Assembly (NCBI RefSeq): GCF_010183535.1
Contig: NC_071329.1
Coordinates: 13,826,001 to 13,890,000 of the forward strand
Origin: Caenorhabditis remanei
Taxonomy: Eukaryota > Nematoda > Chromadorea > Rhabditida > Rhabditidae
Direction of reading: 5' to 3'
Length of the DNA stretch: 64,000 nt
Under the pieces are notes generated by a model, which saw only the letters and a list, made by a program, of their open reading frames with translations, did no database searches and was not told where the DNA came from. Positions 20,705 to 31,568 of this stretch are shown in pieces (the first letter of the stretch is position 1; each line of letters starts with the position of its first letter). The position numbers and the translations under genes are program-made.

Positions 20705-23285
20705 CTACTCAGCATGCAGTCGAACGAAATTGACTTTTCGGTACTCCCAAAAATGAACAATTCCGGTACAAGTCGTTAGATAACCTAGAAGAATTGGAAA
20801 AGAGTATTGAGCAGGGAGGGTGTGAGCAGAGACAGAGAGGTTGATAAGACCAGTGAGCACGTTGGAAATGAGGAAAAATGCGAGAGAATTCCGATTGATC
20901 GAGTCGGAAAGGCACGGGGAGACTGGAGAGAACGGGTCGTCGCCTGGAAAATTTAATAGGTTTGAAGGAAATGAAGAAGAACGAAACCTTTTGAAAACTG
21001 TGGAAAACTGGCACACCACACGACGACGTTGAACATTTGAATCGATAGGCACACAGCGGTGGCGAAAGTCATCAGGGTTAGCTGAAAAATTAGAGTTGGA
21101 TTGAGATGGAATTATTAGCAAGGCACGCTTCTTACAACCGCGCTCTACCGAAACGGAAGAAAAGTGTGTGCGAAATTGAGACACTTTTCAAGGGCATTTC
21201 GGTGGAGCACAGTTGTAAGAACTGTGCCGAGGTAATAGATGATGATTACCTGTGAAAAGATATATGTGATATTGACAACTCGTCGGCATGGTGGATCCAC
21301 GAACTTCTCGGTGGCAAGTTGAATGAGGAAGAGGAGAAGAGATATGATGAAGAGTTGGAAGCAACGACGGATCCAAGATTTCACACGAATACTGGAAATA
21401 CTGGTTTTTGGGTAATAGCTTCCGGTCAAGATTCAAAACGTGGCTTTTTTTAAATCAGAATTTAGTAATTGTAACTGGCGTACCTTTGACGCGATTCATA
21501 TAGAACGTCGACTCAGTAGCGCCAAAGGTGCGCCAGATTCCATTTTTATAATCTGACACGGTATGGCCCGCCTTTGACATCTGTTTCATCTAAATTTGTA
21601 TAAAACGCGTCAAATTCTGCACAACGCACTGAAGATGCGCCAGACTGTTGCTAGTAAATTAGAAATTCTGTCAGGTGCGCCTTTGACGCATTATCAAAAT
21701 CGAAAGAAATGCCAGTGAAAATCGCAATTCAGTTTATTTTTGTCAATTTTTGGACTTTTTTAACGATTTCCACTCAAAAACATGGATTTATCTTTTTCTT
21801 TTCTCGGTTTCGAGTCAATTTTCCTATTTTGTGAATTTCCGAACTTTTATATCAAAACTCATGAATACCTTGTCTTCGCCATCAGCTCTCCAATCGCCAA
21901 ACTCGCATAGAATATTGTCAAATATCCCGACAATGAAGTCAATCCCTCTGCATTCGCCGTCACCAAATTCTCTCGTCGATTCGCCGTCTCATCGAGAATC
22001 CACTCTTGAAGACCCGTCGATTTCAGCATTGTTTGATGACAGATTCCAAAAATCACAGAGAGAACGAAGGGATAACAACGGGGAAGAATTGAATAAAACA
22101 CTCGAACTGCTGCTAATGTGAAGAAGAAATTCCAGTGAACACCGTATTCTGTTACATGTTGTGGGTAACCGATGATTTCCAGAACGAGTGCTCTTCCAGT
22201 TCCGAGAACAAAGAGAAGGAATGTTGATGTGAAATACCAAGGGCGACTGTGACTGAAAAACTTTTTTTTTTGAATTTTGGATTTGTAATGGTATTTTAAT
22301 ACATTTTTTACCTTATTCAGGAACAGTGAAAAATGTATTTAATTAACATGTTTTCACCCTTTTTCTACGCTTTTTTCCACCGTTTTTCTACAGTTTTCTG
22401 TCATCAATTCGGCAGAGTGAACATCAAAAGAAGGCCGCTTGAGGCGAGATAAATATCCAAATTCAATAATTCAATGCGCCTTTAAGCTTTTTGGTGTTCA
22501 CTGCCGAAATAATGACGGAAAACTGTAGAAAAGCTGTTAAAAATGTAAAGAAAAAGGGAAAAAATGGTAGAAAAATGGGAGAAAAGTATGTATGAAAATA
22601 CATTTTTACATGACCTGAATAACCCCACAAATTAATTTACTTACTTTGAAAGTGTTCTCCCAGAACTCGGTGATTTCGCCATTCGACTTCCCAGTGCTGA
22701 CTGGAAAATGAATGCAGCCACACCAACATCCATCGTAGAGTGTCCGAATTTTTCAGTTTTCGCGAATCTTCTTGGAAAAATCGGAAAATCTACTGCCAAA
22801 ATCGCGACAGTCACCAGAACCATCGTCAACGATCTGAAGTAAGTGACGAATTTGGTTGGCCTGTGTTGCTCTTCGACTATTCTTGTCCATGCTTGTCTCA
22901 GACTTGACGACAAATTATGTTCTGACGCCTCGAATAAAACGAATAGAAGAAGCACCCCGGAGACTATTGACATTATTAGAGTGAGAATATATAAGTGCTC
23001 GCTGAGCAAAGTCATTGCCAATAGAGATGGCAAGCAAAGGAAAATCACATCGGCTACAAATTTCAGCCAATATGTCACTCTGAAAATAAATAAAAATTAT
23101 AATTTTACAAAACTATGGGATTCTTACTTGCTCGTATCATATCTTGCACCTAAAAAGATCCATGGTAATGTCAGATTTCGTATAAAAAGGCCCAACATTG
23201 TGATAATAAATGTTAGGAAAAGCTCTCTTTGAGCACATCCAGTCATTGTGCTCACGAATCTGCTGTGCTCATCGTCTCCGCTCAT
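20705..23285 (-). CDS. PIGW: PIGW/GWT1 inositol acyltransferase (GPI-anchor synthesis)
   Basis: Six exons: 23128-23285, 22645-23079, 21869-22252, 21250-21391, 20988-21081, 20705-20943; 483 residues, close to human PIGW (about 500). This ER membrane enzyme acylates the inositol ring of GlcN-PI during GPI-anchor assembly. Family hallmarks seen: ILAVDFPIFPRRFAKTEKFG with MDVGV just after, HVTEYGVHWNFFFTL, and SLAFFLISNVLTGLINLSV near the C-terminus. Many hydrophobic segments. A TTTTCAG acceptor lies a few bases before the ATG, and the pinn-1 stop is only 215 bp upstream, so it is probably a downstream operon gene. The exon 4 acceptor (at 21391) was chosen by phase and TTCCAG; alternatives exist. 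Introns contain three foldbacks. Confidence 0.92.
21114..21237. repeat. TTA/TAA-type MITE in PIGW intron 4
   Basis: Foldback from TTAGCAAGGCACGCTTCTTA to GAACTGTGCCGAGGTAAT. It makes up about three quarters of the 168-bp intron. Confidence 0.75.
21474..21700. repeat. CCTTTGACGCG repeat in PIGW intron 3
   Basis: Several copies of a (G)CGCCTTTGACGCGTT-like word in both orientations (near 21480, 21525, 21568, 21605, 21680). One more copy lies at 38037, upstream of the 38315 gene. Repeat-derived intron filler. Confidence 0.55.
22280..22625. repeat. Foldback repeat (TGACCTGAATAA ends) in PIGW intron 2
   Basis: Palindromic: left part with AATACATTTTTTACCTTATTC and GCTTTTTTCCACCGTTTTTC, right part with the inverse, ending ACATGACCTGAATAACCCC. 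The centre carries AACATCAAAAGAAGGCCGCT. Related copies at 23676 and 25786. Confidence 0.75.
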
Positions 23286-23499
23286 TTGGTCTGAAAATTT
23301 GGACTTCGGTACTCTCTTTGAACCGAGAAACTTATTTAGAAACTTCAGGGCTGAGACCCCTTTAAATCTTTAAAAAAAGAAGAAAATACTCTAGTCAAAT
23401 AATTTATGAACGATTGAGAACGAAGAAATAGATAAAGGACAAGAGTACATTAAGAAGAAGCGAGAATGAGAACGTTAGAGGTGGGAATATTTCAATAAT

Positions 23500-24511
23500 T
23501 TATTTGATGCGATAGATGAGGTGGACTCCAGATGACGTGTCGACGATTGGCGACATCTCTCCGACCTCGAGAGCGAACGAAGCGTCCTCGAAAGGTTTTT
23601 GCATTTGACGGCGTTCGAATGGCTGAAAAAATAAGATTGATACATTTATTTACAGTTTTTCTTGATGTGGCAATTCAGGTCATTTGAAAATGTATTTTAA
23701 TACATATTTACCTTATTCGCGAAAGGTGAAAAATGTATTTTTACATGTTTTTCTTCCATTTTTCCATTTTTCTACACTTTTTCACCATTTTGCTACAGTT
23801 TTCTGTTATCATTTCGGCAGAGAACATCAAAAAGCTTAAAGGCGCATTGAATTATAGAATTGGGATTTCTCGACGCGTGCGGCATACTTTTGATGTTCAC
23901 TGCGGAAATGATGACAGAAAACTGTAGAAAAACAGTGGAAAACAGTGTAGAAAAATAGAAAAAATGGGAGAAAAACATGTAAAAATACATTTTTTACCGT
24001 TAAGGTAAATATTTATTAAAATACATTTTTACATGACCTAAATAATTTACCCCAAGATCTCCTCCACGTTTTGCAGAACTGCAATCACTGAACTGTTTGG
24101 CCAAATCACGGAACTTTCCTTCGATGTTCGACGCATCTCGCAGCTCTCTTTCATAGTCTGAAATACGCTTTTTTGATTCAGTAAAACTAAAAACGATACT
24201 CACTCTTCAGGATATTGATAGCATCTTCCTTTGACCGAGTGATATGGTCGGAGCGCCACGACGACGGATTGCGGCTTCCTTCATGCTTAACGAGAAGATG
24301 AAGACATTGAACAGACTTCAAATCACTTCCTTTTCCGAAAGCCGACGCTTCAGGACGATCCCATTGACTGACGCCGGTGGCGGTGTTGAAGTAGTAGACA
24401 CGGTCTGAAATAATTTTTAAAAATTTTTATTCGTATCGTACAATTTTACAAACCATTCGTGCGACTTTGACGCTTTTCCCATCCTGCTGGAAGTGGATTT
24501 TCGGAGGACAT
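23500..24511 (-). CDS. pinn-1: PIN1-type peptidyl-prolyl isomerase
   Basis: Four exons: 24454-24511, 24204-24404, 24051-24157, 23500-23622; 162 residues (human PIN1 has 163). The enzyme isomerises phospho-Ser/Thr-Pro bonds in nuclear and cell-cycle substrates. WW domain at residues 5-38 with Trp11 and Trp34 (LPAGWEKR ... [15 protein letters not shown]). Parvulin domain from about 45 with [18 protein letters not shown], catalytic Cys112 in [14 protein letters not shown], and [13 protein letters not shown]. The ATG follows directly on a TTGTTCAG acceptor, as in downstream operon genes. The stop codon overlaps AATAAA. sqv-2 ends 290 bp upstream. Confidence 0.95.
23676..24045. repeat. Foldback repeat (TGACCTGAATAA family) in pinn-1 intron 3
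   Basis: Left part begins CAGGTCATTTGAAAATGTAT; right part ends TTTTTACATGACCTAAATAA. Mirror blocks around TTTTCTGTTATCATTTCGGC and its inverse. Nearly fills the 428-bp intron. Confidence 0.8.
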
Positions 24512-24801
24512 CTGAACAAGAACAATATTTCTGACCGTGGTTGTTTTTTTTTAATCTTGAAAATATTATAACTCGAGAGAAACGATCCGTGTGAAAGAAA
24601 CTATAATAAGATGTTGAATTAATGTTCATATTGGGAAATGGAACAGACTCAAATCATGCAATATAATAAATACAACTCGTTTGAAAATTATGGCAAAGTA
24701 TGGAAGTGAACAAATGCAAGAATTATGAGAATTATAAAGCAGCAGAAAAAGACCCGTAAACTCTTGAATAGAACATTAAAAAAAGGGAAAAAATCAATAA
24801 A

Positions 24802-26278
24802 TTATGGAATATTGGTCCCGTTGATTCTGGTGCAGCACTCGCTGGGGGCTTTGGAGAAATCGTAGACGTAAGAAAGACGGCGTCTGAAAAATCATTATAT
24901 TGGTGGCCGAGATCTCAATTAGGAAAGCGCGCCCTATTGTTGCATGCGTGTAGTCCTCTCGGAGAAACTCACTGGAATTCTTTTGTGCACAATCTTCCAC
25001 TTGTCTTCAGATTATTGTACATTTCGGTCATTTCCTCCATCGTATGCTTGTGAGTAATAAGATACTCATTACTGCATCCTCGAGATATCCATTCAGTATC
25101 GAATCGTGGATCATGCACATATTTCACATCGAGACCTGCCAACCAGGCACCCACTGAAACATCTTCATTTCTGTAGATTCGGAAGAGTGGAGCATTCGTG
25201 GCAAGGAATCGAACAAGCTCATAAGACAGAATATATCCACCACCGAGTTGATATGGAAGATATCGATCGCAGAGATTCCACTCTGGTTCTTTCCATTTTC
25301 CTTTTCGGAACGGTTTAGCACGGCCATCAAGGAATCCCCAGTAGAGCATTGGGTGTTGAACAGTTTTCAGATTCATTATAAGCGGAGTGATCCGGACGAA
25401 TGAGTCAGCATCAGTTTTGAGGAAGAACTTGAACTTGAAATGTTCATGAGCATGAACAAAACTAGCCAGCGTTTTTTTCGCCAGTTTATCATACGACTCT
25501 TCGTGTCTCTCCAAGAAAGACAAATCTCCGAATTTCTCATTCTCCTCGTCCAACTCTTTTCGTTCCTCTCCAGTTAATCCCATCGTTCCAACCATGAATC
25601 TCGTAATGAAAACCGAGGGACCTTTCGCAGAGAGTCGGAACCACGTTTCACGAACATTCTGCCGTCGATCGGTTTCGTTTGGTGAGGAGAGGACTGACAC
25701 GAAGAGGAATGTTTCCGGAAAAACTGCAGTCGATGGTAGTGAATATGGAGATCGTTCTGCAAAATAATTACAGATGAACTGGTTTACTTATGGGGTTATT
25801 CAGGTCACCAAAAAAGTATTTTAATACATATTTTACCTTACGGTGAAAAATTTATTTTTACATGTTTTTCTACCATTTTTCCCTTTTTCTATACGTTTTA
25901 ACAGCTTTTCTACAGTTTTCCGTCATCATTTCGGCAGTGAACATCAAAAAGCTTAAAGGCGCATTGAATTATTGAATTTGGATATCTCGACGCGAGCGGC
26001 ATCCTTTTGATGTTCGCTGTCGAAACCATGACGGAAAAAAACATGTATTAAAATAGATTTTTACATGACCTGAAGAATCCCATAACATTGTTTATTTATC
26101 ATCTCAAAGCCTACCATTCTTCAGTTCCGTTCGATTATCGTCCCATCCACAATTAAAAATCACAGCAAGTGTGCAAATTGAGCAAAAAGCGCCGGCAACC
26201 AGTAGATATGTCTAGAAATGTTATTTTCCTTTATTAAAATTGGGAAGACCTCTATTTAACTACCTTATAAAACCTCAT
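24802..26278 (-). CDS. sqv-2: Beta-1,3-galactosyltransferase 6 (GAG linker galactosyltransferase II)
   Basis: Four exons: 26264-26278, 26115-26211, 24973-25756, 24802-24883; 325 residues, normal for the family. A Golgi type II membrane protein adding the second galactose of the glycosaminoglycan linker tetrasaccharide. Short cytoplasmic tail and signal anchor ([20 protein letters not shown]). GT31 domain with [10 protein letters not shown], metal-binding Asp-Ala-Asp at 153-155 (KTDADSF; the human enzyme has DDD), [10 protein letters not shown], the [10 protein letters not shown] motif, EDVSVGAWL (Glu235-Asp236), and HDPRFDTEW with [13 protein letters not shown]-terminus [17 protein letters not shown] as in B3GALT6. 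The tiny first exon is supported by phase only. Probably the first gene of an operon with pinn-1 and PIGW. Confidence 0.95.
25786..26090. repeat. Foldback repeat (TGACCTGAATAA family) in sqv-2 intron 2
   Basis: Starts near GGTTATTCAGGTCACC and ends TTTACATGACCTGAAGAATC. The stem includes TACAGTTTTCCGTCATCATT and its partial inverse. Nearly fills the 358-bp intron. Confidence 0.8.
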
Positions 26279-26868
26279 ATTTTACGTTCCCATTTGTCGT
26301 GATTCAAGCGATGTCTATAAATTCAGATGTATAACTCAATAAGAGCGATAGATGAAAAATAAATATATCGAAAACAAAGAATAGCCAACTTTAACTTTTA
26401 GAAAACATTTCTGAAAATCTTAAAACTTTATTTGCACTAATAGAAAATCATATGAATTTAGGAAAAAAATGAAATGGCGAAGACGGAAACAATTATATCA
26501 CAAAATCGAGGAGGTGATTCTAATTTTTATTTTTTGAATTTCAATTTTCAAATCTTAAGGAGAAGAGAAAGAAAAATCAAGTTCAATTTTTGAAGGTTGA
26601 AGAGATGAGTGTTCAAAGCTGAAAATCGGAGAGAAATAACAACAACGGTGGGGGGAACAAATTCTAGGCAGTGGGTGACCTACCGAAACGGGGATCTGGA
26701 GGCAATTTACACATCAAAACACACATAGAGGGTGGAAACGAAGGAATACACATACAAAATCAGGATGGAATTATCGGAAAAACTTGTGATTTGCTGATAG
26801 TTTGACACGTGGAAGCAACGACCCCGAAATTGAAAAAGAAGAGTGAATAAATATCAAAAAGAGATGAA
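26279..26868. other. Spacer between sqv-2 and the E2 gene
   Basis: 590 bp, A-rich, no exon recognised. The distance is larger than within the putative operon, so it may hold the sqv-2 promoter. Confidence 0.4.
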
Positions 26869-28100
26869 TTATCTCCTTTTTTCAAATTCGGCGGCCGCTA
26901 GAACCACGTATCTAACTGCAAATGCAAGTACCGCCACGCCTGCAATCATCATCATATTCGACAAAAATGAAGATAGTCGGGGAACTCCGCGCGATGCGTC
27001 GCCTCTGCGTCTATAACAAATTTGGATTAGAAAAAAAAACGAAAAATTTGGTTCAGAAAGCATCTTTTTTCTAAACTTCTAGCCTGTTAGGGTTAGCAGA
27101 CAAACCAACCGATTTCTCAGAGCGGTTTCTTCCTCCTTGATACTATCCAGCTCCTCTTGATTCATCTTTTCAATCTCCTCACGAATCTGATCCGCCTCTT
27201 CTGGGAAAAGGGAGCAGAAAGTTTTGTCCTTCATATTAAACTGTTTCGATTTTTTGGCCAGAAGACGACGTTCTGATTCCGAAGTGACGACCGAACCCAG
27301 TGTTGGCTGATTGTCATTCATGAATGACATGAGACCAGTGATGATGGTCGACACCGTCCAAGCCGGGTTCCACGTATCGGGATGGTAGTCGGAAATCGAC
27401 AAACACAGACGGGTATTGACCTGGAAATTGAGATGTTATAAGGTCTTTCTCTATCTTTTCTTTACTATTATTAGCAAGACACGCTTCTTGCAACCGCGCT
27501 CTACCGAAACCAAAGAGAGTTGTTTGAGAGACTCAGGAAAGAATAGACATTCTTCTGGATAAAAAAAACTCAATTTCAAGCCAAATTCGAAGAGAGAAAA
27601 GGGGGAGGTGGTCGGCCGAACCCGTGCCACAGAGCTACACTTCCATCGGTGGGGCGTGGATAAAGCGGAACGCGCCGACCGTCCGATCTGGTAAGTTAGG
27701 CAACGTTGACTACGGTTAGTTGGTTCGACTTCGGATACGAAATAAACGCGTTTGAAATCATTTGAATTTCAACTCTAATGTAGCCAGCTGATTTATTCAC
27801 CTGGAATCTTCCATTCGGAGTGAGCATGAGAATTGCCGGAGGTTTGAACGGAAAATCTTTCGGGAAAAGCAGTTTCCCCTGATAGATACCACCTTCATAC
27901 GGCGTCTTCGGTGCTCCAATGATGATGTACCGCCACTCTAGAATGTTGGTTTCTAATGGAGCAGCTTTCATGTATGGAACTGGCTCTCTGAACAAAAAGA
28001 TGATGAAATTTCCAGAATTTTATGGAGAAACTCACTTTAGAAGTCTCTGGTAATCTTTTTTGAGTCTTTGGAATGCGACGGTCGGCACTTGTGATGACAT
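26869..28100 (-). CDS. Tail-anchored UBC6/UBE2J2-type ubiquitin-conjugating enzyme
   Basis: Four exons: 28036-28100, 27801-27987, 27110-27420, 26869-27010; 234 residues. An ER-membrane E2 of the type used in ER-associated degradation. UBC fold at about 10-165: RLKKDYQRLLKEPVPYM, EGGIYQGKLLFPKDFPFKPP, TPNGRF, then the catalytic Cys in NTRLCLSISDYHPDTWNPAW and SFMNDNQPTLGSV, matching human UBE2J2. A charged helix (EEADQIREEIEKMNQEELDS) precedes a hydrophobic tail anchor (MMMIAGVAVLAFAVRYVVLA) near the C-terminus. In C. elegans two such E2s, ubc-26 and ubc-15, are neighbours in this region; gene order suggests this one is ubc-26, but I am not sure. Intron 2 contains MITE and 5S-like debris. Confidence 0.93.
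27474..27540. repeat. Half of a TTA/TAA-type MITE
   Basis: Only the left arm is recognisable (TTAGCAAGACACGCTTCTTG, GCGCTCTACCGAAACC). The right arm appears lost next to the 5S-like block. Confidence 0.55.
27669..27745 (+). pseudogene. 5S rRNA-like fragment in an intron
   Basis: The block CCGTCCGATCTGGTAAGTTA with GCAACGTTGA and GGTTAGTTGGTTCGACTTCG strongly resembles the internal half of nematode 5S rRNA (box A/C region: GTCCGATCTGGCAAGTTAAG, then AGCAACGTTGAGTCCAG). The 5' third and the 3' end do not match, and several bases of conserved helices are changed. It is therefore a dead copy or 5S-derived retrosequence, antisense to the host gene. Confidence 0.65.
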
Positions 28101-28847
28101 TTTTGCTCTGAATTTTTGCAAAAATTAAACAATTTTTTATATGAAGATCTCAAAATATAAATATTATCTCTGGCTTGAGGACCAGCTTTAGACAATTCAT
28201 TTGAAGAACAAGGTCAAAATACAATTTATTTCACATATTTGAGTTTCGCTATAGAAAAACGGAAATAAATTGAATTTGTTAGTCGACAAAAAAATCAAGA
28301 AAAGAAACCATACCGAAGAGAATAAAAAGCGAAGGGACGGGGTTGAACACAAAGAGAAATGAATTTTTACATTGCAGAAACTCGCGAATGAAATAAAAAT
28401 AGAGTGGGAAATTGTCACGGAGCAAATGGGGGGAAAATATCAAACGTAAATTTAGAGTTAATAATGACAAAAACGGGGAAGAAAAATAGCTGAAAATCAT
28501 GGAGAGGAGGATCGAGTTGACAGGAGGACGGGGATGAAGGGGAAGGGGATTCCCGTTATAAAACAAAACGAGTTCCACGTGTGGAACCGACTTAAAACAA
28601 AAAAAATGTTAGAAAATTGCAGATGATGAGATAATGTTTTTGTTTCTAGATTATTGGTTAGGAAAAAAAGAAACATTTTGTTGAAAATCCCAGAGGAGGA
28701 AAACCAAGAATGGATTCTGTGCACCATATTTACACTTTTGAGGAAGATGGGGTGTGGAGGTGACGACAATTTTTGAGACAAAGAATTTAAAGAGCAATTA
28801 AAATATATGTGAATCAGGATAAAACAGAGAAAGAGACATAACAATAT
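28101..28847. other. Spacer between the two E2 genes
   Basis: A-rich spacer of about 750 bp, serving as the 5' flank of the tail-anchored E2 and the 3' flank of the Gln-rich E2. No further exon recognised. Confidence 0.4.
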
Positions 28848-31008
28848 TTAGAGGCCACGCGGTCCACGAGTTCGTTTCGGAGGAATGACGACTTCTTCGT
28901 TGGCGGCATTCTGCAAAATACAAAGAGATTGAAATGGGTCTTCCGAATTCATTGCGAGCAATCAAAAAGTCGATAATTCGAGAAGCTTAGTGTCTCACGC
29001 GCACGTCATCCGAGCAAATGGCCAATGGGGCGAAGGAGTGAGGAAGAGAAGCAGATGATCGCAGACAGAGAGAAGAAATAAATTAGCACTCTAACCCCCC
29101 TTTTTTGCTTTACGTATTAGCAAGATACGCTAAAATGCGGTTGAAAATATCCGACAATCATGAAAAATGGTTGAAAATGAACAAAATTTTCGATTTTTGG
29201 CTAAAAATTGCCGAAAATCATGAAAATTGGCTGAAAATGACTGAAAATCAACAATTTTGGATGTAAAATCCCTTAAAAAGTAGCCAATTTTCATTGTAAA
29301 AAGTGTAACTTGAGATTAAAATTACAGAAATTGACTGAAAATTCGATAATTTCTGATATAATTCGTATTTTCATCAGTAAAACTGTGTTAAAAATCAACT
29401 AAAATCCAACAAAAACCCGTCAAAATGTCTGTGAGACTCAAAGGCCACTTCGATGGAGCGCAGTTGTAAGAACTATGCCGAGCTAATATGATTCTGTCGA
29501 AAAATAAAAAGTTAGAAGGAAATCAAAGCATGCAACAGCAGTAAATAATAAAAGACATACCTAGACACTAGGGTGGATTAGCGGAAGCACACGAATCATT
29601 AGTCACGAGCAGCGTCCTAAAAACATAGGCTGTATTAATTAGTTTATCGAAATATTCCCCCAATTAACGCATGCTTTAATCATCTGCTTTTCTCCCTTCG
29701 AGAGAACTCTTCCACCACAACTTTCCATCAGTCAAATAGAGCACATAGATCGGACTCACAGACCTGTCGTGGTGGTTCATTACGTCTCGTCGATCGTCGG
29801 ACTCCTCTTCCCAGCGGCTCCTCTTCTGGCTGTGGGTCTTCTTTTATTCCCAAACGAGCCCGCACTTCAGCCCGCCTTCCATCTCGTTTAGGTGGTGCAC
29901 GTGGACGAAGGATGCGTTCTTTTGGTGGTTCTGGCTGAGCAACAGGTTCAGCAGCAGCTAGCGCATCAATAGGCATTCCCTCATCACCCCTGCGTCCGGC
30001 ACGATTTCTTTCTTGTGGCATTACCTGTTGAACAATTCCAGGCTGCTGTTGTGCCTGTTGCATCTGCTGTTGTTGCATGGCTGCGATTGCAGCAAGATCT
30101 CGATACAAAACCGGATTGGCTACTGGCGGTTGTGGTGGTCCAGCTGGAACAACACCGGCTCTGGGAAGCCCGAACATGTTATATTGAACTCCCGGAATCA
30201 ATTGCTGCATTCGTGGTTGATTTCCCGGACGAAGAACCGCTTGCATCATTTCGTCGATTTGTTGACGATTGTTGTAAGCGGCGCGTGATGAGTGCTGCTG
30301 AATAGTCGGGACTGGAATACCATTTGGAGTCGCGTGTTCTGGAAGCATTGTCGGTGCAACGTCCGGCTCGTCTGGTGTCGGAAGAACTCCAGTCCATTCT
30401 TGTACAAGTTGCGGGAAGAAACGACGGAATTCGCGATACTAAAATCGATTAAAGTTGGATTTGTTATTGGCTATTTCTCACTACCTTCACATTGAACTCT
30501 TTACTTGCCGCGGCAAGATTCTTTTGCTCTTGCGGCGTTCCAGCAATCGATCCAGCAGCCGGCTGATTTTCATTCATAAACGAGTGAAGACCTATGAGAA
30601 TCGCAGAGACAGTCCATCCCGGATTCCATGATTCTGGATGATAATCTGAGATGGAGAGGCACAAACGAGTGTTGGTTGCAAAGCTGAAAATGTTGAAATG
30701 AAAATTTCAAACTGAAGTTTCGATCCTTACCGTCCATTTGGAGTAATCATAGTGAGAGCTGGTGGACTCCATGGGAAGTTCTCCTTGAAAATCACTTTTC
30801 CCCAATAGAAACCTCCGTGAAACGGTGTGTCTGGTGATCCGCGAAGACAATAATGCCACTCCAGAATGTTGTCTTCATTCGGGAGAGCTCTAATACCATC
30901 AACTGGATCTTGCATCAATTTAGCATAGTCCTTCTGGAGACGTCTGACAGCAGTTGCTGATGCTGAACCTGCTGGAGGAACAGTGACACCTGGACCCAAG
31001 TTCAACAT
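28848..31008 (-). CDS. UBC6-type E2 with Gln-rich soluble tail
   Basis: Preferred model, four exons: 30731-31008, 30485-30683, 29764-30438, 28848-28910; 404 residues. UBC domain at about 15-165: RRLQKDYAKLMQDPVDGIRA, GGFYWGKVIFKENFPWSPPA, TPNGRF, catalytic Cys in NTRLCLSISDYHPESWNPGW. Then a long tail with a QQQQMQQAQQQ tract (on the plus strand a CTG/TTG-rich run near 30040-30080), PPKERILRPRAPPKRDGRR and RRSTRRNEPPRQ. No membrane anchor, unlike UBE2J2 relatives. The last exon ends PPKRTRGPRGL. Two other 3' ends are possible: read-through to a stop at 29728, or an exon at 29561-29616 giving DAARD. Probably ubc-15 by gene order, which is inference. Confidence 0.88.
29117..29487. repeat. TTA/TAA-type MITE with expanded interior
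   Basis: Ends TTAGCAAGATACGC and GAACTATGCCGAGCTAA. The interior is an AT-rich run of 'ttgaaaatgaacaaaatttt' type sequence in both directions. Lies in the last intron of the Gln-rich E2. Confidence 0.6.
29561..29616 (-). other. Candidate alternative 3' exon of the Gln-rich E2
   Basis: Bounded by TTTTTAG and by a GTATGTC donor. In the phase of the preceding exon it reads Asp-Ala-Ala-Arg-Asp and stops at 29599. If included, it would give a shorter isoform, and the distal exon would become 3' UTR. Not decidable without transcripts. Confidence 0.4.
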
Positions 31009-31568
31009 TCTTCCTGTATTGTTTCGTATTCTTTTACTAGTCTCCTACACGATAAATGATTTTCTTTTTTCGGCTCACCACCGCCAACCTCCGGAAACCT
31101 GTAAACTGTTATTAGATATTAAAAAGTGCAAGAAAGGAGAAAATATAAAATTTAAGATATTGCAGCGGTGTTTTAAACCGGTGAATAAAAATTTTAAAAA
31201 TCAAATGAGAGTAAATATTGAAAGATTATAATTTTTAGATAGAAAAATTTGCGTAGTCTTTTGTAGGAATTAGTACCATAAATTAATAAAATTAAAAGCG
31301 AAACAAAGCACGAAAAAGAGAAAAATGGAAAAGAAATCACAGAAGCTATCAAAAGGTCGACAATCGAACAGAAGAAATCAATAAATTATGAAATTCAAGG
31401 AGTTAAAAGAAGAAATGAAAAAATATTTGGCGATAGTGCACAGAGAAGCGAAAGGAGACGCAGACGATACGAGAGAGGAACGATGGTGACGTGTGGCAGT
31501 TTTGATGTGTATTTAGAAGTCTCTGAAAGCGGTTATTTTCGAATAAATAGGGCTGAGCAAAGGAAGAC
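31009..31568. other. Spacer between E2 and ncap-1
   Basis: 560 bp of A-rich spacer; no exon recognised. A plus-strand open frame at 31483-31737 is the mirror of the last ncap-1 exon. Confidence 0.45.

Larger units (their letters stand above)
20705..26278 (-). other. Putative operon sqv-2 / pinn-1 / PIGW
   Basis: Three co-oriented genes separated by 290 and 215 bp (stop to next ATG), each downstream ATG sitting at or within a few bases of a TTTTCAG-type acceptor. This matches nematode operons resolved by SL2 trans-splicing. I recall the same gene order in C. elegans, but this was not checked. Confidence 0.65.
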
